Assembly (NCBI GenBank): GCA_965261195.1
Contig: OZ253455.1
Coordinates: 2,232,001-2,296,000, forward strand
Length of the DNA stretch: 64,000 bases
Reading direction: 5' to 3'
Source: Bin87 sp965261195
Lineage (GTDB): Bacteria; Chloroflexota; Dehalococcoidia; Lucifugimonadales; UBA3495
Position numbers and translations under genes: made by a program
Part shown: positions 16,630 to 25,496 of the stretch, in pieces
How positions within the stretch are numbered: the stretch's first letter is position 1
Layout of the letters: every line of letters begins with the position of its first letter
The notes under the pieces: generated by a model
Databases searched by the model: none
The model's input: only the letters and a program-made list of their open reading frames with translations
What the model was told of the DNA's origin: nothing

Positions 16630-17736
16630 ATGAAGGCTTCTTATCTGGGCGCAATGGGTTATTCCCAGCGCCACCGTTTCCCCATCAACTGGCCCATCCC
16701 GCCGGCGTACCACGACCCGGCAACGTCGGTGCGCAGCTACCAGGAAGGGATGGACGAATGCGAGTTTGCCGAAGAGTTGGGGTTCGACTGGGTTAGTTTC
16801 TCTGAGCATCACTATTCCGGGCGCATCGCCACCGGCACGCCGGCGGTGATGGCGGCGGCCGTTGCCGAGCGGTGCAAGCGCGTCAAGATTGCGATGCTGG
16901 GGCAGCTATTGCCGCTGAACAACCCGATTCGGTGCGCCGAGGAACTTGGCCTTTTGGACAACCTGACCAATGGCCGCCTCATCATCGGGTTCCTGCGGGG
17001 AACACCGAATGAGGATCAAACCTACGGAGTGAATCCCGCCGAGGGGCGTGGTCGGCTGTTCGAGGGCATGGATCTGATCCTCAAGGCCCTGACCGAGCCG
17101 CAGCCGTTTTCCTGGGAAGGCCGGTATCACCAGTACCGCACCGTGGCGGTCTGGCCGCCGCCGGTACAGCAGCCGCTCCCGCCCGTGATCGTTGCCACCC
17201 GCAGCGACGATACGGTGCGGTACGCCGCCGAGCACCGGCTGGGACTCGGCGTCTCCTTCGTGCCGGCAGAACGGATGGCTGCCATCACCCGTAAGTATTT
17301 CCAGTGGTGCGAAGAAGCCGGATGGCAGCCGGAGCCGGACCAGGTGGTGTTTCGCGGCAGCATCTACCTGGCCGAAACCGACCGGCAGGCCGAGGACTGG
17401 CTGGCCGCCCGCACCGGCAGCGGCCCGGCCCCTGGGGGCATCGCCATGAGTCCCGGCGTGTCGCGGGTGGTTGATGCGGCGCGCGCCATCGAAGGCTCCA
17501 GCCTGCGCGCTGGCGTGGCCGGCAGTCCACAAGGTGATGTCGTAGGCGTGGCCGGCCGGTTGAATTTTATGGGTAGCCCGGACACTGTGGTCAAGCAGAT
17601 CAAGCAGTTCCGCGACGAAGCCGGCGCCGGCGTGGTGGACCTGTTCTTCCAGCAGCCGGGAGTAGATCATCGGGAGGTGATGCGGGAAATCGACCTGTTT
17701 GGCCGCGAGGTACTGCCCCGCATCCGGGAGTTTTAG
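16630..17736 (+). CDS. LLM-class flavin-dependent monooxygenase
   Basis: A 368-aa luciferase-like oxidoreductase. Motifs: FDWVSFSEHHYSGRIATGTPAVMAAAVAERCKRVKIAMLGQLLPLNNPIRCAEEL (strand 2 to strand 4), NGRLIIGFLRGTPNED and the C-terminal MGSPDTVVKQIKQFRDEAGAGVVDL. ATG at 16630 follows GGAGG. It is a distant paralogue of 6257, 27968 and 42043 and the third enzyme in the run after the UGSC fusion and esterases. It may oxidise an organic substrate whose ester or thiol product is then handled by neighbours; this order is inferred from position only. Confidence 0.87.
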   Translation: MKASYLGAMGYSQRHRFPINWPIPPAYHDPATSVRSYQEGMDECEFAEELGFDWVSFSEHHYSGRIATGTPAVMAAAVAERCKRVKIAMLGQLLPLNNPIRCAEELGLLDNLTNGRLIIGFLRGTPNEDQTYGVNPAEGRGRLFEGMDLILKALTEPQPFSWEGRYHQYRTVAVWPPPVQQPLPPVIVATRSDDTVRYAAEHRLGLGVSFVPAERMAAITRKYFQWCEEAGWQPEPDQVVFRGSIYLAETDRQAEDWLAARTGSGPAPGGIAMSPGVSRVVDAARAIEGSSLRAGVAGSPQGDVVGVAGRLNFMGSPDTVVKQIKQFRDEAGAGVVDLFFQQPGVDHREVMREIDLFGREVLPRIREF

Positions 17737-17769
17737 TTTGCTGCGGTCAGCCGTAATCGGGGGCAATCA

Positions 17770-18441
17770 GTGGCAGTAGAGGAGGGGCAGGTCGATGTGG
17801 CCGGAACCCCGGCTCGCTATTGGACAGCGGGGGCCGGCGACCTGGTGGTCATTCTGGATCACGGCAAATGGGGCGCGTCGCAGTTGCAGGATACGCTGGC
17901 CGGCGGCTATCGGGTGGTGCGCCTGGAGTTGGCCGGACTTTCCGCAGGACTTCCGGCGGCAGCAGCCGGCGGCGGGCCCAGCGACGCCCGGCAGGTGGCC
18001 GACCTGACCGCGTTGGCGGTCGCCGGCATAACGGACGAGAAATACACCCTCATCGGAGCTGCCGACTCCGCCGGCGTTGCGCTCTGGCACACGCTGCGGG
18101 CGCCCGACAACGTGGCTGCGCTGGTGCTCATCTCTCCCCGCATCGTTCTCCCCGCCGGAGAGGGGCATCAAGGCGTCCACGACGCCGAGGCGGTGAGCAG
18201 GTTGGGCGACGTGGCCTGCGCCACCCTGGTGGTGTTTGGACTCAACGACCGCACGGTCGCCCCCGAAGCTGCCAGTGTGTACAAAGAAAGCATCCAGAAC
18301 TGCAACATCAGCTTTGTATACGACGCAGCACGCGACATTATGGCGGACCGGCCGGAGGCCCTGACGGACGCGGTGGCCGATTTTGTGGAGCGCCGGGAAA
18401 CCTTCATCGTCGGGCGTGGGTCGGGCCTCATCAACCCCTGA
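17770..18441 (+). CDS. Alpha/beta-hydrolase-like protein
   Basis: A 223-aa protein with an alpha/beta-hydrolase outline: GDLVVILDHGKWGASQL, YRVVRLELAGLSAGL, YTLIGAADSAGVALWHTL (elbow ADSAG instead of GxSxG), AALVLISPRIVLP and a late ATLVVFGLNDRTVAPEA acid strand. The catalytic His near the end is not clear. The start is GTG at 17770, 33 nt after the monooxygenase stop. It is shorter than most family members (about 260-280 aa), consistent with loss of the lid. Activity is doubtful but the Ser remains. Confidence 0.6.
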   Translation: MAVEEGQVDVAGTPARYWTAGAGDLVVILDHGKWGASQLQDTLAGGYRVVRLELAGLSAGLPAAAAGGGPSDARQVADLTALAVAGITDEKYTLIGAADSAGVALWHTLRAPDNVAALVLISPRIVLPAGEGHQGVHDAEAVSRLGDVACATLVVFGLNDRTVAPEAASVYKESIQNCNISFVYDAARDIMADRPEALTDAVADFVERRETFIVGRGSGLINP

Positions 18442-18600
18442 ATCGCCCTTATGCGTACCCACTTTGTCATTGCGAGGAGCGTAGCGACGTGGCAATCTCG
18501 ATAAAGTTGAACGCACGTCGGCGAACCACCGTTGCTACGGGGATGAGGTTGCCACGCTACGCTCGCAATGACAAAGTGGGTGCGCGCGGGCTGAACCGCC
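18438..18600. mobile_element. MITE-like element, ACCCACTTT/TCATTGCGAG family, with target duplication
   Basis: The element spans 18448-18590. Its ends are CTTATGCGTACCCACTTTG and the near reverse complement on the right. It is flanked by CTGAATCGCC (18438-18447) and CTGAACCGCC (18591-18600), a 9 of 10 match, as expected for a target duplication. The interior is a long imperfect palindrome with TCATTGCGAG and CAATCTCG arms. Confidence 0.7.
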
Positions 18601-18658
18601 GGGAGCACTCCCGCAGCAATCGCCGCCGAGGCCAGCGCACCGCAGGAGTTGTAACGTT

Positions 18659-19432
18659 ATGCCGCATCTGAACCTCCCCGGAGTGAACCTTTGGTATGAG
18701 GACACGGGCGGCGCGGGTACTCCCGTAATCTTTCTGCACGCCGCGTCCGGCACCTGCGAGAGTTGGGTACATCAGCTGCCCGCCTTCACGACGGCGGGTT
18801 ACCGGTGCGTCACCTATGATCGGCGCACGTGGGGACGTTCGCAGCCGACTGATCCCAGCGAGCAGCCGGGTTTCGCGGGGGACGACCTGCATGGGCTGGT
18901 CGAGTCGCTGGGGCTGGAGCGGGCGCATCTGGTGGCCACTGCCGCCGGCGGGATCGTCGGCCTGGATTATGCGTTGAGCCATCCGGAAGGCGTCCGCAGT
19001 CTGGTAGCGGCCAACACCATCGGCGGCGTGCAGGACGCCGAATACCTGGCGGTGCAGACGCGGCTGCGTCCGGCGGAGCTACAGAACCTGCCGGTTGAAC
19101 TGCGTGAGCTGGGGCCATCGTATCGTGGCGCCAACCCGGAGGGAGCCGCCCGTTGGCTCGAGATAGAACTGGCCAGCCGACCCTACGGGCGGGTTCCATC
19201 ACAACCCCTGCGCGAACCCATCACCTATGCTCGGCTGGAAACCATGTCGGTTCCAACGCTGGTACTGTCAGGAGAGTCCGACCTGCTATCTCCACCCGTA
19301 TTGATGCGGATGCTGGCCGCCCACATCCCAACCAGCCGCCTGGTGTCGCTGCCAGATGCCGGCCACGCCGGGTTTTGGGAACGGCCCCAGGTCTGGAACG
19401 GCCTGGCGCTGGAATTCATCGGCCAACACTAG
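18659..19432 (+). CDS. Alpha/beta-fold hydrolase-like protein lacking nucleophile Ser
   Basis: A 257-aa alpha/beta fold protein. PVIFLHAASGTCESW (HG-type oxyanion region), YRCVTYDRRTWGRS and FAGDDLHGLVESLGLERAHLVATAAGGIVGLDYALSHPEGV are standard family blocks. The elbow, normally GHSMG, reads ATAAG, so there is no nucleophile Ser. LSGESDLLSP (acid) and PDAGHAGFWERP (His) are retained. ATG at 18659 has AGGAG upstream. Keeping Asp and His but not Ser suggests a changed chemistry or a non-catalytic role, rather than simple decay. Confidence 0.78.
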   Translation: MPHLNLPGVNLWYEDTGGAGTPVIFLHAASGTCESWVHQLPAFTTAGYRCVTYDRRTWGRSQPTDPSEQPGFAGDDLHGLVESLGLERAHLVATAAGGIVGLDYALSHPEGVRSLVAANTIGGVQDAEYLAVQTRLRPAELQNLPVELRELGPSYRGANPEGAARWLEIELASRPYGRVPSQPLREPITYARLETMSVPTLVLSGESDLLSPPVLMRMLAAHIPTSRLVSLPDAGHAGFWERPQVWNGLALEFIGQH

Positions 19433-19609
19433 AGCGTATTTACATTCATGGGATAGCCGAAGGCGGCTTCCGGTCGGCTGAGGGCGAACCGTGCTGGCAG
19501 TTTTGCACAACTGTTGAGCGTGGTTTTATGGCCCGTCGGATATGGTGCAGGGCAGATGACGGCGCGTCTCGGTGAAGTTCGACGAGCAGGTTAGAATCCC
19601 TTCGGACGT

Positions 19610-19996
19610 TTACCCGGCGGCGAGTGTTTCTGCATCGGCAATGTAATCGGCGGTTTCCCTGATGCGGCGCTCGGTGTGCTGGTTGCATGCACCGGTGTAG
19701 AAACAGGCGCCGTGCAGTTGGCTGAGACGGCTGTAGTAGCGTCCCGGTAGCGACGCAGCGGCTGGATCTGAATGGACCAGGTCGTCGAGGCCGTCGCTGG
19801 TCAGACCGGTTGGTCCGGGCCGCTCGCCTGTGCGGGCCAGCAGCAGGGCGTCGGTGGCCCGTTTGGTGGCGCACCAGGCCTTTTCTGCGGCGTCACGGAT
19901 ATCGCCCCGTTCGAGGCGTTCGACCGCTTGGGAGTGCATCTGGCGGGCGTCGGCGAAGAGTTCGTCGATCTGTTCCCGGATGGAAGTGGTGGTCAC
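19610..19996 (-). CDS. HEPN/PaREP1-like helical protein
   Basis: A 128-aa paralogue of the 808-1203 product. AEKAWCATKRATDALLLAR, GRYYSRLSQLHGACFY and the tail RRIRETADYIADAETL are shared. It is all-helical by pattern. Unlike the first copy it has no UGSC gene next to it; it lies alone, convergent with the upstream hydrolase. Two paralogues in 20 kb suggest a mobile or expanding family. RNase residues of HEPN toxins are not evident. Confidence 0.5.
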   Translation of the reverse strand: MTTTSIREQIDELFADARQMHSQAVERLERGDIRDAAEKAWCATKRATDALLLARTGERPGPTGLTSDGLDDLVHSDPAAASLPGRYYSRLSQLHGACFYTGACNQHTERRIRETADYIADAETLAAG

Positions 19997-20295
19997 GTTG
20001 GGACTCCTGCGTCTGTTGGAGCGTATCTTACCACCCCGGGTTTGGCGGCGGAATATAGGGATTGCTGGACCATCGGCGCTGGCGCTCTGGCGCGGGGTGT
20101 CGGGTTACGGCTTGCCGGCTACCCATCGGGAGCTGATTGCAAACGCACCCCAAGGGCCCGCTGGGCAGCAGTACGCTCGCGCCCAACTACTGCCCGGAGT
20201 GCGGTGGCTCACACCTTCCAACGGGCTAAACATCCGCAGTCGGCTTGCGCCGGTGGTAGGATGGGCGGCAAACAGTCGGGCGAGGAATTTTTGCA

Positions 20296-21327
20296 ATGAC
20301 GACTTATATGTACATATCCCTCCAGCGGGAAGACCGAATCTCCCAGTATGTGGTGGACTCAGACACCGGCGCTCTGGAAAAGCGGGCCGATTTCACCCTG
20401 GCCGGGATGCCGGCGCCCTTGGCGGTGGACCCGCAGCAGCGTTATCTGTTTGCCGGCCGACGCCGGCCGGGTGAGTTCGGTTTGTCCAGTTTTGGCATCG
20501 AGCCGGTCACCGGCAACCTGCAATTGCTGAGCAGCGTAGACCTGGAGGGCGACCCGGTGCATATCTTCGTTGACCGCACCGGCAACCACCTGTTGTCCGC
20601 CTACTATTATCAGTCGCGGGCCGCGGTACACGGTTTCAACGCTGACGGGATGCTCAACGCCACGCTGACCGAGTGGCTGGAAACCGGCATCGGCGCGCAT
20701 TACATCCAGACCGACCCCACCAACCGCTACGCCTTCGTGCCCCACATCGCCGAGGGTTCCCAATCCGGCATGAACGCCATTTTCCAGTTCAGGTTCGACG
20801 CGGCCACGGGCCGCCTGACACCCAACAATCCGGATCGGGTCATCCCCAATTCACCGGAAGGGCCGCGACACATCTGCTTCAATCCCAATCTGGACGTGGT
20901 CTATTCTTCAAACGAACAGGGTTGCAGCGTAACCGCTTATCGTTTCGACCCGGCCACCGGCACACTGAATCCGTTCCAGACGGTACCCACCCTACCGGAG
21001 GGTTACGACGGCAGAAACTCCTGCTCGCAGATACAGATAACGCCCTCCGGTAAGTACCTTTTCGCCCCGAACCGCGGGCACAACAGCATCGCCGGCTTCT
21101 CGGTGGATCAGGCGGACGGTACGCTGACGGCGATTGGTCAAACGGCTACCGAACCGGTGCCGCGGGCCTTCAGCCTGGACCCCGCCGGGAATTACCTGTA
21201 CGCCGCCGGGCTGGACTCAGGACGCCTGGCCGCATATCGGGTTGCCCAGGACAGCGGCGCGCTGGAACCCCTGGAAACCTACGACATCGGGCAAGGCCCA
21301 ATGTGGGTGCTGATATTCGATCTGTGA
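20296..21327 (+). CDS. Lactonase-type seven-bladed beta-propeller protein
   Basis: A 343-aa protein of the 6-phosphogluconolactonase/YbhE-like propeller family. Blades are marked by repeated motifs such as DSDTGALEKRADFTLAG, FGIEPVTGNLQLLSSV, RFDAATGRLTPN, RFDPATGTLNPF and YRVAQDSGALEPLETY, alternating with GxYLFAxNR-type strands (GKYLFAPNRGHNSI). It would hydrolyse a sugar or other lactone, or act as a muconate-cycloisomerase-like isomerase. ATG at 20296; GAGG lies 9 nt upstream. The gap before it (19997-20295) holds no gene. Confidence 0.82.
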   Translation: MTTYMYISLQREDRISQYVVDSDTGALEKRADFTLAGMPAPLAVDPQQRYLFAGRRRPGEFGLSSFGIEPVTGNLQLLSSVDLEGDPVHIFVDRTGNHLLSAYYYQSRAAVHGFNADGMLNATLTEWLETGIGAHYIQTDPTNRYAFVPHIAEGSQSGMNAIFQFRFDAATGRLTPNNPDRVIPNSPEGPRHICFNPNLDVVYSSNEQGCSVTAYRFDPATGTLNPFQTVPTLPEGYDGRNSCSQIQITPSGKYLFAPNRGHNSIAGFSVDQADGTLTAIGQTATEPVPRAFSLDPAGNYLYAAGLDSGRLAAYRVAQDSGALEPLETYDIGQGPMWVLIFDL

Positions 21328-21417
21328 TAATCAGGGGGGGTTGCCAGGCGCCTACCGGCCCAGAGCGCCGGTGCACTCCAGCCAGACAGCTGAGCGGGCC
21401 AGACCGGGAAGCGTTCG

Positions 21418-21849
21418 CTAGGAGACATCCCCGGAGTAGTCCCAGGAGCGGAAACGATGCGGCGTAACCTTGATGTAGGACGCGCCGGGTCGCGGCTCGG
21501 TGGGCAGGTCGGGTTCGGCGGCGCCCCGGAGCCTGGCTGCCTCCCGGGAGTAATGCAGGACTTCGCTCGGTTCGGAGTGAACCGTAGCGTTGCCCTGCAC
21601 CATCAGGCCCTTGATGTCGCGCATCGAGCTGCCGGTTTCGATGAGCAGGCTCACCTTGGAGTTGTGCTCAATGTTAGCCAGTTTGTGGGTATGGGAGCGG
21701 ACGCCAATCAGGATATCGTCCCCCAACCGGAAGTAGCCTAGCGGAACGGTGTGGGGATACCCGTCCGGATCCAGCGTGGTCAGCGCGATCCAGCCGGGTT
21801 TGCTGTCCAGAAAATCGTGGGCTTCCTGGCGCGTCAGTGGGCGAGGCAT
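21418..21849 (-). CDS. Pyridoxamine 5'-phosphate oxidase-family (PPOX) flavoprotein
   Basis: A 143-aa split-barrel protein: GWIALTTLDPDGYPHTVPLGYF (strands 1-2), DDILIGVRSHTHKLANIEHNSKVSLLIETG and VQGNATVHSE. The SHTHKLxNI segment matches FMN- or F420-binding PPOX proteins of actinobacteria and Chloroflexota. It is likely to bind a flavin or F420, as needed by LLM-type enzymes, and to reduce a small substrate. GGAGG lies 8 nt before ATG at 21849. It is followed on the same strand by no obvious partner. Confidence 0.82.
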   Translation of the reverse strand: MPRPLTRQEAHDFLDSKPGWIALTTLDPDGYPHTVPLGYFRLGDDILIGVRSHTHKLANIEHNSKVSLLIETGSSMRDIKGLMVQGNATVHSEPSEVLHYSREAARLRGAAEPDLPTEPRPGASYIKVTPHRFRSWDYSGDVS

Positions 21850-21897
21850 TTAGGTCACCTCCGCTGCGAATCGTGGGCCGGGCCGTCGGGGCATGGG

Positions 21898-22572
21898 TCA
21901 GAACGCCCGTGGGGGGAATACCCGGCGGTAGACACCCGGCGATCCCGGAGCGTGTCCGTAGGAACCGCCAATGTACTCGTGCATCGTGTCCTGCCCGCGC
22001 TGGGTTTCCCAGGCCAGGGTTTCCGGCACCTTTTCGTGCTCGAATTCGTACATCGTCAGGTACTTGGGACTGCCATCGACGGCGTGGTAACGGCGCACGT
22101 GCTGGCAGCCGGGAATTTTCAGATTGCCCGGGGTGCGGACGTTGTCGTAGTAATAGTTGTACTTATCCTCGATGTCTGCCGGCACTTCCATACGGCCAAT
22201 TTGCAGGGCCGGCGCCATGCCTCGCCCCAGGGTGTGGGGGTCGCTGGCGGACGGATAAATCTGGCTGTAAACGTTGCGCACCGTGCCGCGGCCCACCACA
22301 TTCGGCGACATCCGCTGCGTCCACTCAGTGGGGTTGCGGCTCATGCGCAGATACTCGTCGGTCTGGAGGGCGTCCGCCGACTCCAGCTCGTATACCGCCA
22401 GGTAGCGCGGGCCGCCGCGCAGCGCTTCGTAGCGTGCCGCGTCCAGGAATCCGGGCGCGCTCAGCCGTTCGGGAATGTGTTCCTGGTTGTACCAGGCATT
22501 GAATTCGGCGTCGTGCTCAATGTCAACGTCGGCGTAAACCACCAACAGGGCAGTACCTTTCCTGATAACCAC
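21898..22572 (-). CDS. Tandem EthD-like (dimeric alpha-beta barrel) protein
   Basis: A 224-aa protein with two related ferredoxin-like halves. The first, LLVVYADVDIEHDAEFNAWYNQEHIPERL followed by RYLAVYELE, is typical of EthD / dimeric alpha-beta barrel domains. The second half repeats the pattern: NYYYDNVRTPGNLK, then HAVDGSPKYLTMYEFEHEK. Such proteins bind or degrade hydrophobic or haem-derived compounds, or assist ether degradation. GTG at 22572 is preceded by GGAGG with 8-nt spacing. It is 48 nt upstream of the PPOX gene on the same strand, so the two may be co-transcribed. Confidence 0.7.
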   Translation of the reverse strand: MVIRKGTALLVVYADVDIEHDAEFNAWYNQEHIPERLSAPGFLDAARYEALRGGPRYLAVYELESADALQTDEYLRMSRNPTEWTQRMSPNVVGRGTVRNVYSQIYPSASDPHTLGRGMAPALQIGRMEVPADIEDKYNYYYDNVRTPGNLKIPGCQHVRRYHAVDGSPKYLTMYEFEHEKVPETLAWETQRGQDTMHEYIGGSYGHAPGSPGVYRRVFPPRAF

Positions 22573-23054
22573 GTTACGTACCTCCTCGCGCGGGATGCTC
22601 CGGGCGCGGGATGCTCCGGAACCCGGTGGAGCCTGATTGGCCCCGCTCCAGCCGCATTAAAGCACAATTCCAACGTCATGTGGGCATTGTACCCACGGCT
22701 TGGCAGAGCCGTTCCAAAGTCAGTCCGTCATTCCCACGCAAGCCGGAATCCAGCCGCCCTCAATTCAGAAGAATCCTGTCCATCCCCTGTATCCTGTTCA
22801 TCCCGGTAAAATAATGTCTCCAATGCCAACCACTTTGCAAAGACCCTGGCGGCTCGGATCCCATGCGCACCCACCTCGTCATCACCAGCATACCCACCCT
22901 GTCATTGCGAGCGCAGCGTGGCAATCTCGTCGCCGTAGCAACGGCGGTTTGCCTTATCCAACCGCAAGTGGTACTAATTTGCCAGCACGAATCAGCTGAA
23001 CCGGCGGGCATTGCGTCGCCGGTTTCAATTCGCACCCGAAAAGAAGGTGAAGAT
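22573..23054. other. Gene-free stretch with repeats
   Basis: No supported gene. It contains an ATTCCCACGCAAGCCGGAAT-type palindrome near 22730, ATCCTGTCC filler and one TCATTGCGAG half repeat near 22902-22940. The sugar-binding protein gene starts at 23055. Confidence 0.7.
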
Positions 23055-23573
23055 ATGCCCAGAGCGACCATTAACATCGGAGACGCGACCGGACAGGCGG
23101 CAACGGGCGCGGTCTGGAAATTTGCCCGTGGCTACGTGCCCGGCGAGGCCAACGAGGGGCTGGTGGAGCAGAGCGAGGGCAGCCCGGCTCGGTTGCCGGA
23201 TTACGACGATTCCGGTTGGGCCGTCTGCTACAACCTGCCGGACCGCGTGTCCCACGGATTCAGTTTCGTGTGGTACCGAACCACCATCACCATCCCCGAA
23301 TCGGTGGAAGGCCACGCGACCGGCGGGATGCGGGTGCAGTTCGAAACCTGCGTCGACGACTACGGCGAAATCTGGATCGACGGCGAGTGCAACCGCGATC
23401 GGGCCACCGTACAGGGTTTCAACGTACCGCAGCGAGTCCAGGTAACCGACAACGCGCAGCCCGGCAACCGGCACACCATCGCCATACTGGCGGTCAACGG
23501 GCCGCTGGGCGCACCCGGCGGCACCGTATTCGTGCGTTACGCCAACCTCGGCTTCGAGTGGACAGGCGCATAG
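23055..23573 (+). CDS. Galactose-binding-domain-like protein
   Basis: A 172-aa protein with a jelly-roll pattern: DYDDSGWAVCYNLPD, FSFVWYRTTITIPES, MRVQFETCVDDYGEIWIDGECN and TIAILAVNGPLGAPGGTVFVRYANLGFEW. This is the galactose-binding / sugar-binding fold seen in N-terminal domains of glycosidases, here stand-alone. It has no signal peptide. ATG at 23055 is chosen over the longer frame because AAGG lies 8 nt before it and homology-like sequence begins there. The ligand is unknown. Confidence 0.65.
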   Translation: MPRATINIGDATGQAATGAVWKFARGYVPGEANEGLVEQSEGSPARLPDYDDSGWAVCYNLPDRVSHGFSFVWYRTTITIPESVEGHATGGMRVQFETCVDDYGEIWIDGECNRDRATVQGFNVPQRVQVTDNAQPGNRHTIAILAVNGPLGAPGGTVFVRYANLGFEWTGA

Positions 23574-24246
23574 CCTCTTTCAACCCCCGTCAACCAACCC
23601 CCTCTCCCTTGATGGGAGAGGGCTGGGGTGAGGGTGAACCCCCGTCCCGTCCCCATCCCCATCCCGTCCCCACCCCGTCCATCCCATGCCAAAACCATCT
23701 CCCCTCTCCCCCGGGAGAGGGGCCGGGGGTGAGGGCCGTCCCCCCCACGCACCACTGACACCGGCCCCTTGCGCCCCCCGATTCCAAACCCCTATTCTGA
23801 ATCGTGTCAGGCAACTCCGGCCAGACCTCGCGAATCTCGCCGGAACCGCCCCAGCTACATCTCAATAGCAAGGCGAATACGGTTTCCGGGCGACAACGGC
23901 CCGTCGGTTATTTGCAGATTGGTTCAGTTGGGCTATGCCGCCTTTCACCGGTGATGCCTGACGAACCCAGCGGGAGTCACCACCGCCGCGCGCCGCGCTA
24001 ACCCGGTTCCATCAGCCGGTTGCCCGCGGGACACGCAAGCCTCGGACAAAATTGCTCTGCGCGCAAAACAGTGTTGGCCGTGCTCCGACACCGCCCCGAA
24101 ACCGTAAACGCCTGACACCAAACCCCAGCAACCTTCCACCCAGCGACCTTTCCCCCAGCAAAGGAGAGTACAACCCAGAGATTCCATCGGTACGCTCGAA
24201 ACGACTGAGCGCAGACAACTGAAAAACCCCGCTGATTCACTCCCGG
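23574..24246. other. Gene-free stretch with CTCTCCC palindromes
   Basis: No supported gene over 670 bp. Two copies of a GGGAGAGGG/CCCTCTCCC palindromic repeat, about 23595-23640 and 23698-23740, occur in opposite orientations, followed by non-coding GC-rich sequence. The short open frames here share no recognised domain. Confidence 0.65.
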
Positions 24247-25341
24247 CTAATCGACCGGCACCTGTTGCGACCGGTCAGACGCCTGTTGGATATTGTCGAT
24301 AAAGCGGTGCAGCCTGACCGCTTCATCGAAGTCGGGTTGGCAGGCATCGCCTTCACGGATGGCGCGTCCGAACTGATAGTACATCTGGCCCACATTGTAA
24401 GCGGCGCCCCGGGGCATCCCTTCCAGCACGTAGGTGTAGTCGGGCGGTATCGCCAGGTCTTCCAGGGTGTCGCTGCCTTGCGCGCCCTGTAACCTGACGC
24501 TGTCGTGGTTGGGAGACTCTTCGGAGGACGCAACCAGGGTGCCCTCACGTCCGTAAATCTCCATACGGTAACCGCTGCCGACCCACGGGTTGCTGGCGAT
24601 GTGCGCCGATGCCACGCCGCCGTTGGCCAGCCGGCCGCTGACCAGAATGTTGTCGGGGGAGGTTACATCCACCATCCGGTCGGTGTCGGTTTCATGCCAC
24701 TGGTTGGCCTGCGTACTGACCACAGCTGACACCTGGCTGAAATCGCCTACGACGAACCGCAGGGCGTCGATGGTGTGGCCGCAGGAAATCGTCAGGGTGT
24801 TTGCCCCCAATTCCGCATCCCGCTGCCAGGTGCGATCAGACTGACGCTCCAGCCCTCCGGCGGCAATACGGCTGACGTGGCAGGACATAACCTCGCCGAC
24901 GTAGCCGCCAGCCACCAAGTCTTTCAGGTGCAGCAATACGGGGTTGGCGCGGGACTGGAGGCCCACCATGTTGCGAACGCCCCTGGCGCGAGCGACGTCG
25001 GCCATCTCCTGAGCCTCGGCGGTGGTGCGGCCCAGCGGCCACTCGGTGTAAACGTGCTTGCCGGCATTGAGGGCCGCCATGGTTGGCTCATAGTGAGACG
25101 GCACGCGCAGGCTCACCGCAACGGCGTCGATGTCGGGATGGGCCAGCATGGCGTGGTAGTCGTCGAAGGCGAGCCTGGCCCCGAATAATTGTCTGGATTC
25201 CTCAGCGCTTTCCATGCGGGTCGTGCAGACGGCAGTCAGCTCGAATTCCGGGCTGGCTACCACCGCAGGCAGGTGCGACCGGACGGCCCAACCGCGATGA
25301 ATGTTGGCGCCGATGATGCCGAGGCGAATCTGGTCTGCCAT
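24247..25341 (-). CDS. Gfo/Idh/MocA-family oxidoreductase
   Basis: A 364-aa NAD(P)-dependent oxidoreductase. MADQIRLGIIGANIHRGWAV is the Rossmann motif; VAVSLRVPSHYEPTMAALNAGKHVYTEWPLG is the typical EKP-like region, here with E-W-P instead of E-K-P. The Lys of EKP is replaced by Trp, so catalysis may differ. The C-terminal domain has CGHTIDALRFVVGDF, GMPRGAAYNVGQMY and EAVRLHRFIDNIQQA. ATG at 25341 follows GGAGG with 5-nt spacing. It is divergent from the amidohydrolase at 25497, with a 155-bp shared promoter region, so the two may be co-regulated. Confidence 0.85.
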   Translation of the reverse strand: MADQIRLGIIGANIHRGWAVRSHLPAVVASPEFELTAVCTTRMESAEESRQLFGARLAFDDYHAMLAHPDIDAVAVSLRVPSHYEPTMAALNAGKHVYTEWPLGRTTAEAQEMADVARARGVRNMVGLQSRANPVLLHLKDLVAGGYVGEVMSCHVSRIAAGGLERQSDRTWQRDAELGANTLTISCGHTIDALRFVVGDFSQVSAVVSTQANQWHETDTDRMVDVTSPDNILVSGRLANGGVASAHIASNPWVGSGYRMEIYGREGTLVASSEESPNHDSVRLQGAQGSDTLEDLAIPPDYTYVLEGMPRGAAYNVGQMYYQFGRAIREGDACQPDFDEAVRLHRFIDNIQQASDRSQQVPVD

Positions 25342-25496
25342 ATTTTCCTCCTTCGCGTGTCGTGCGCCCATCCTACCATACGCCGCACGCCCCATACGCT
25401 GCAGACCGTTCACGCGCCGGTCAGCGCCGGCGGCAGCCTGACCCCGCCGGCAATGTGTTAGCATTGGGACGCCACACATAGCACGGAGGTGCCGAG

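Noticed and set aside
23574..24246. Several small open frames in a GC-rich stretch
   Set aside because: No ribosome-binding sites, no recognised domains and overlap with palindromic repeats.
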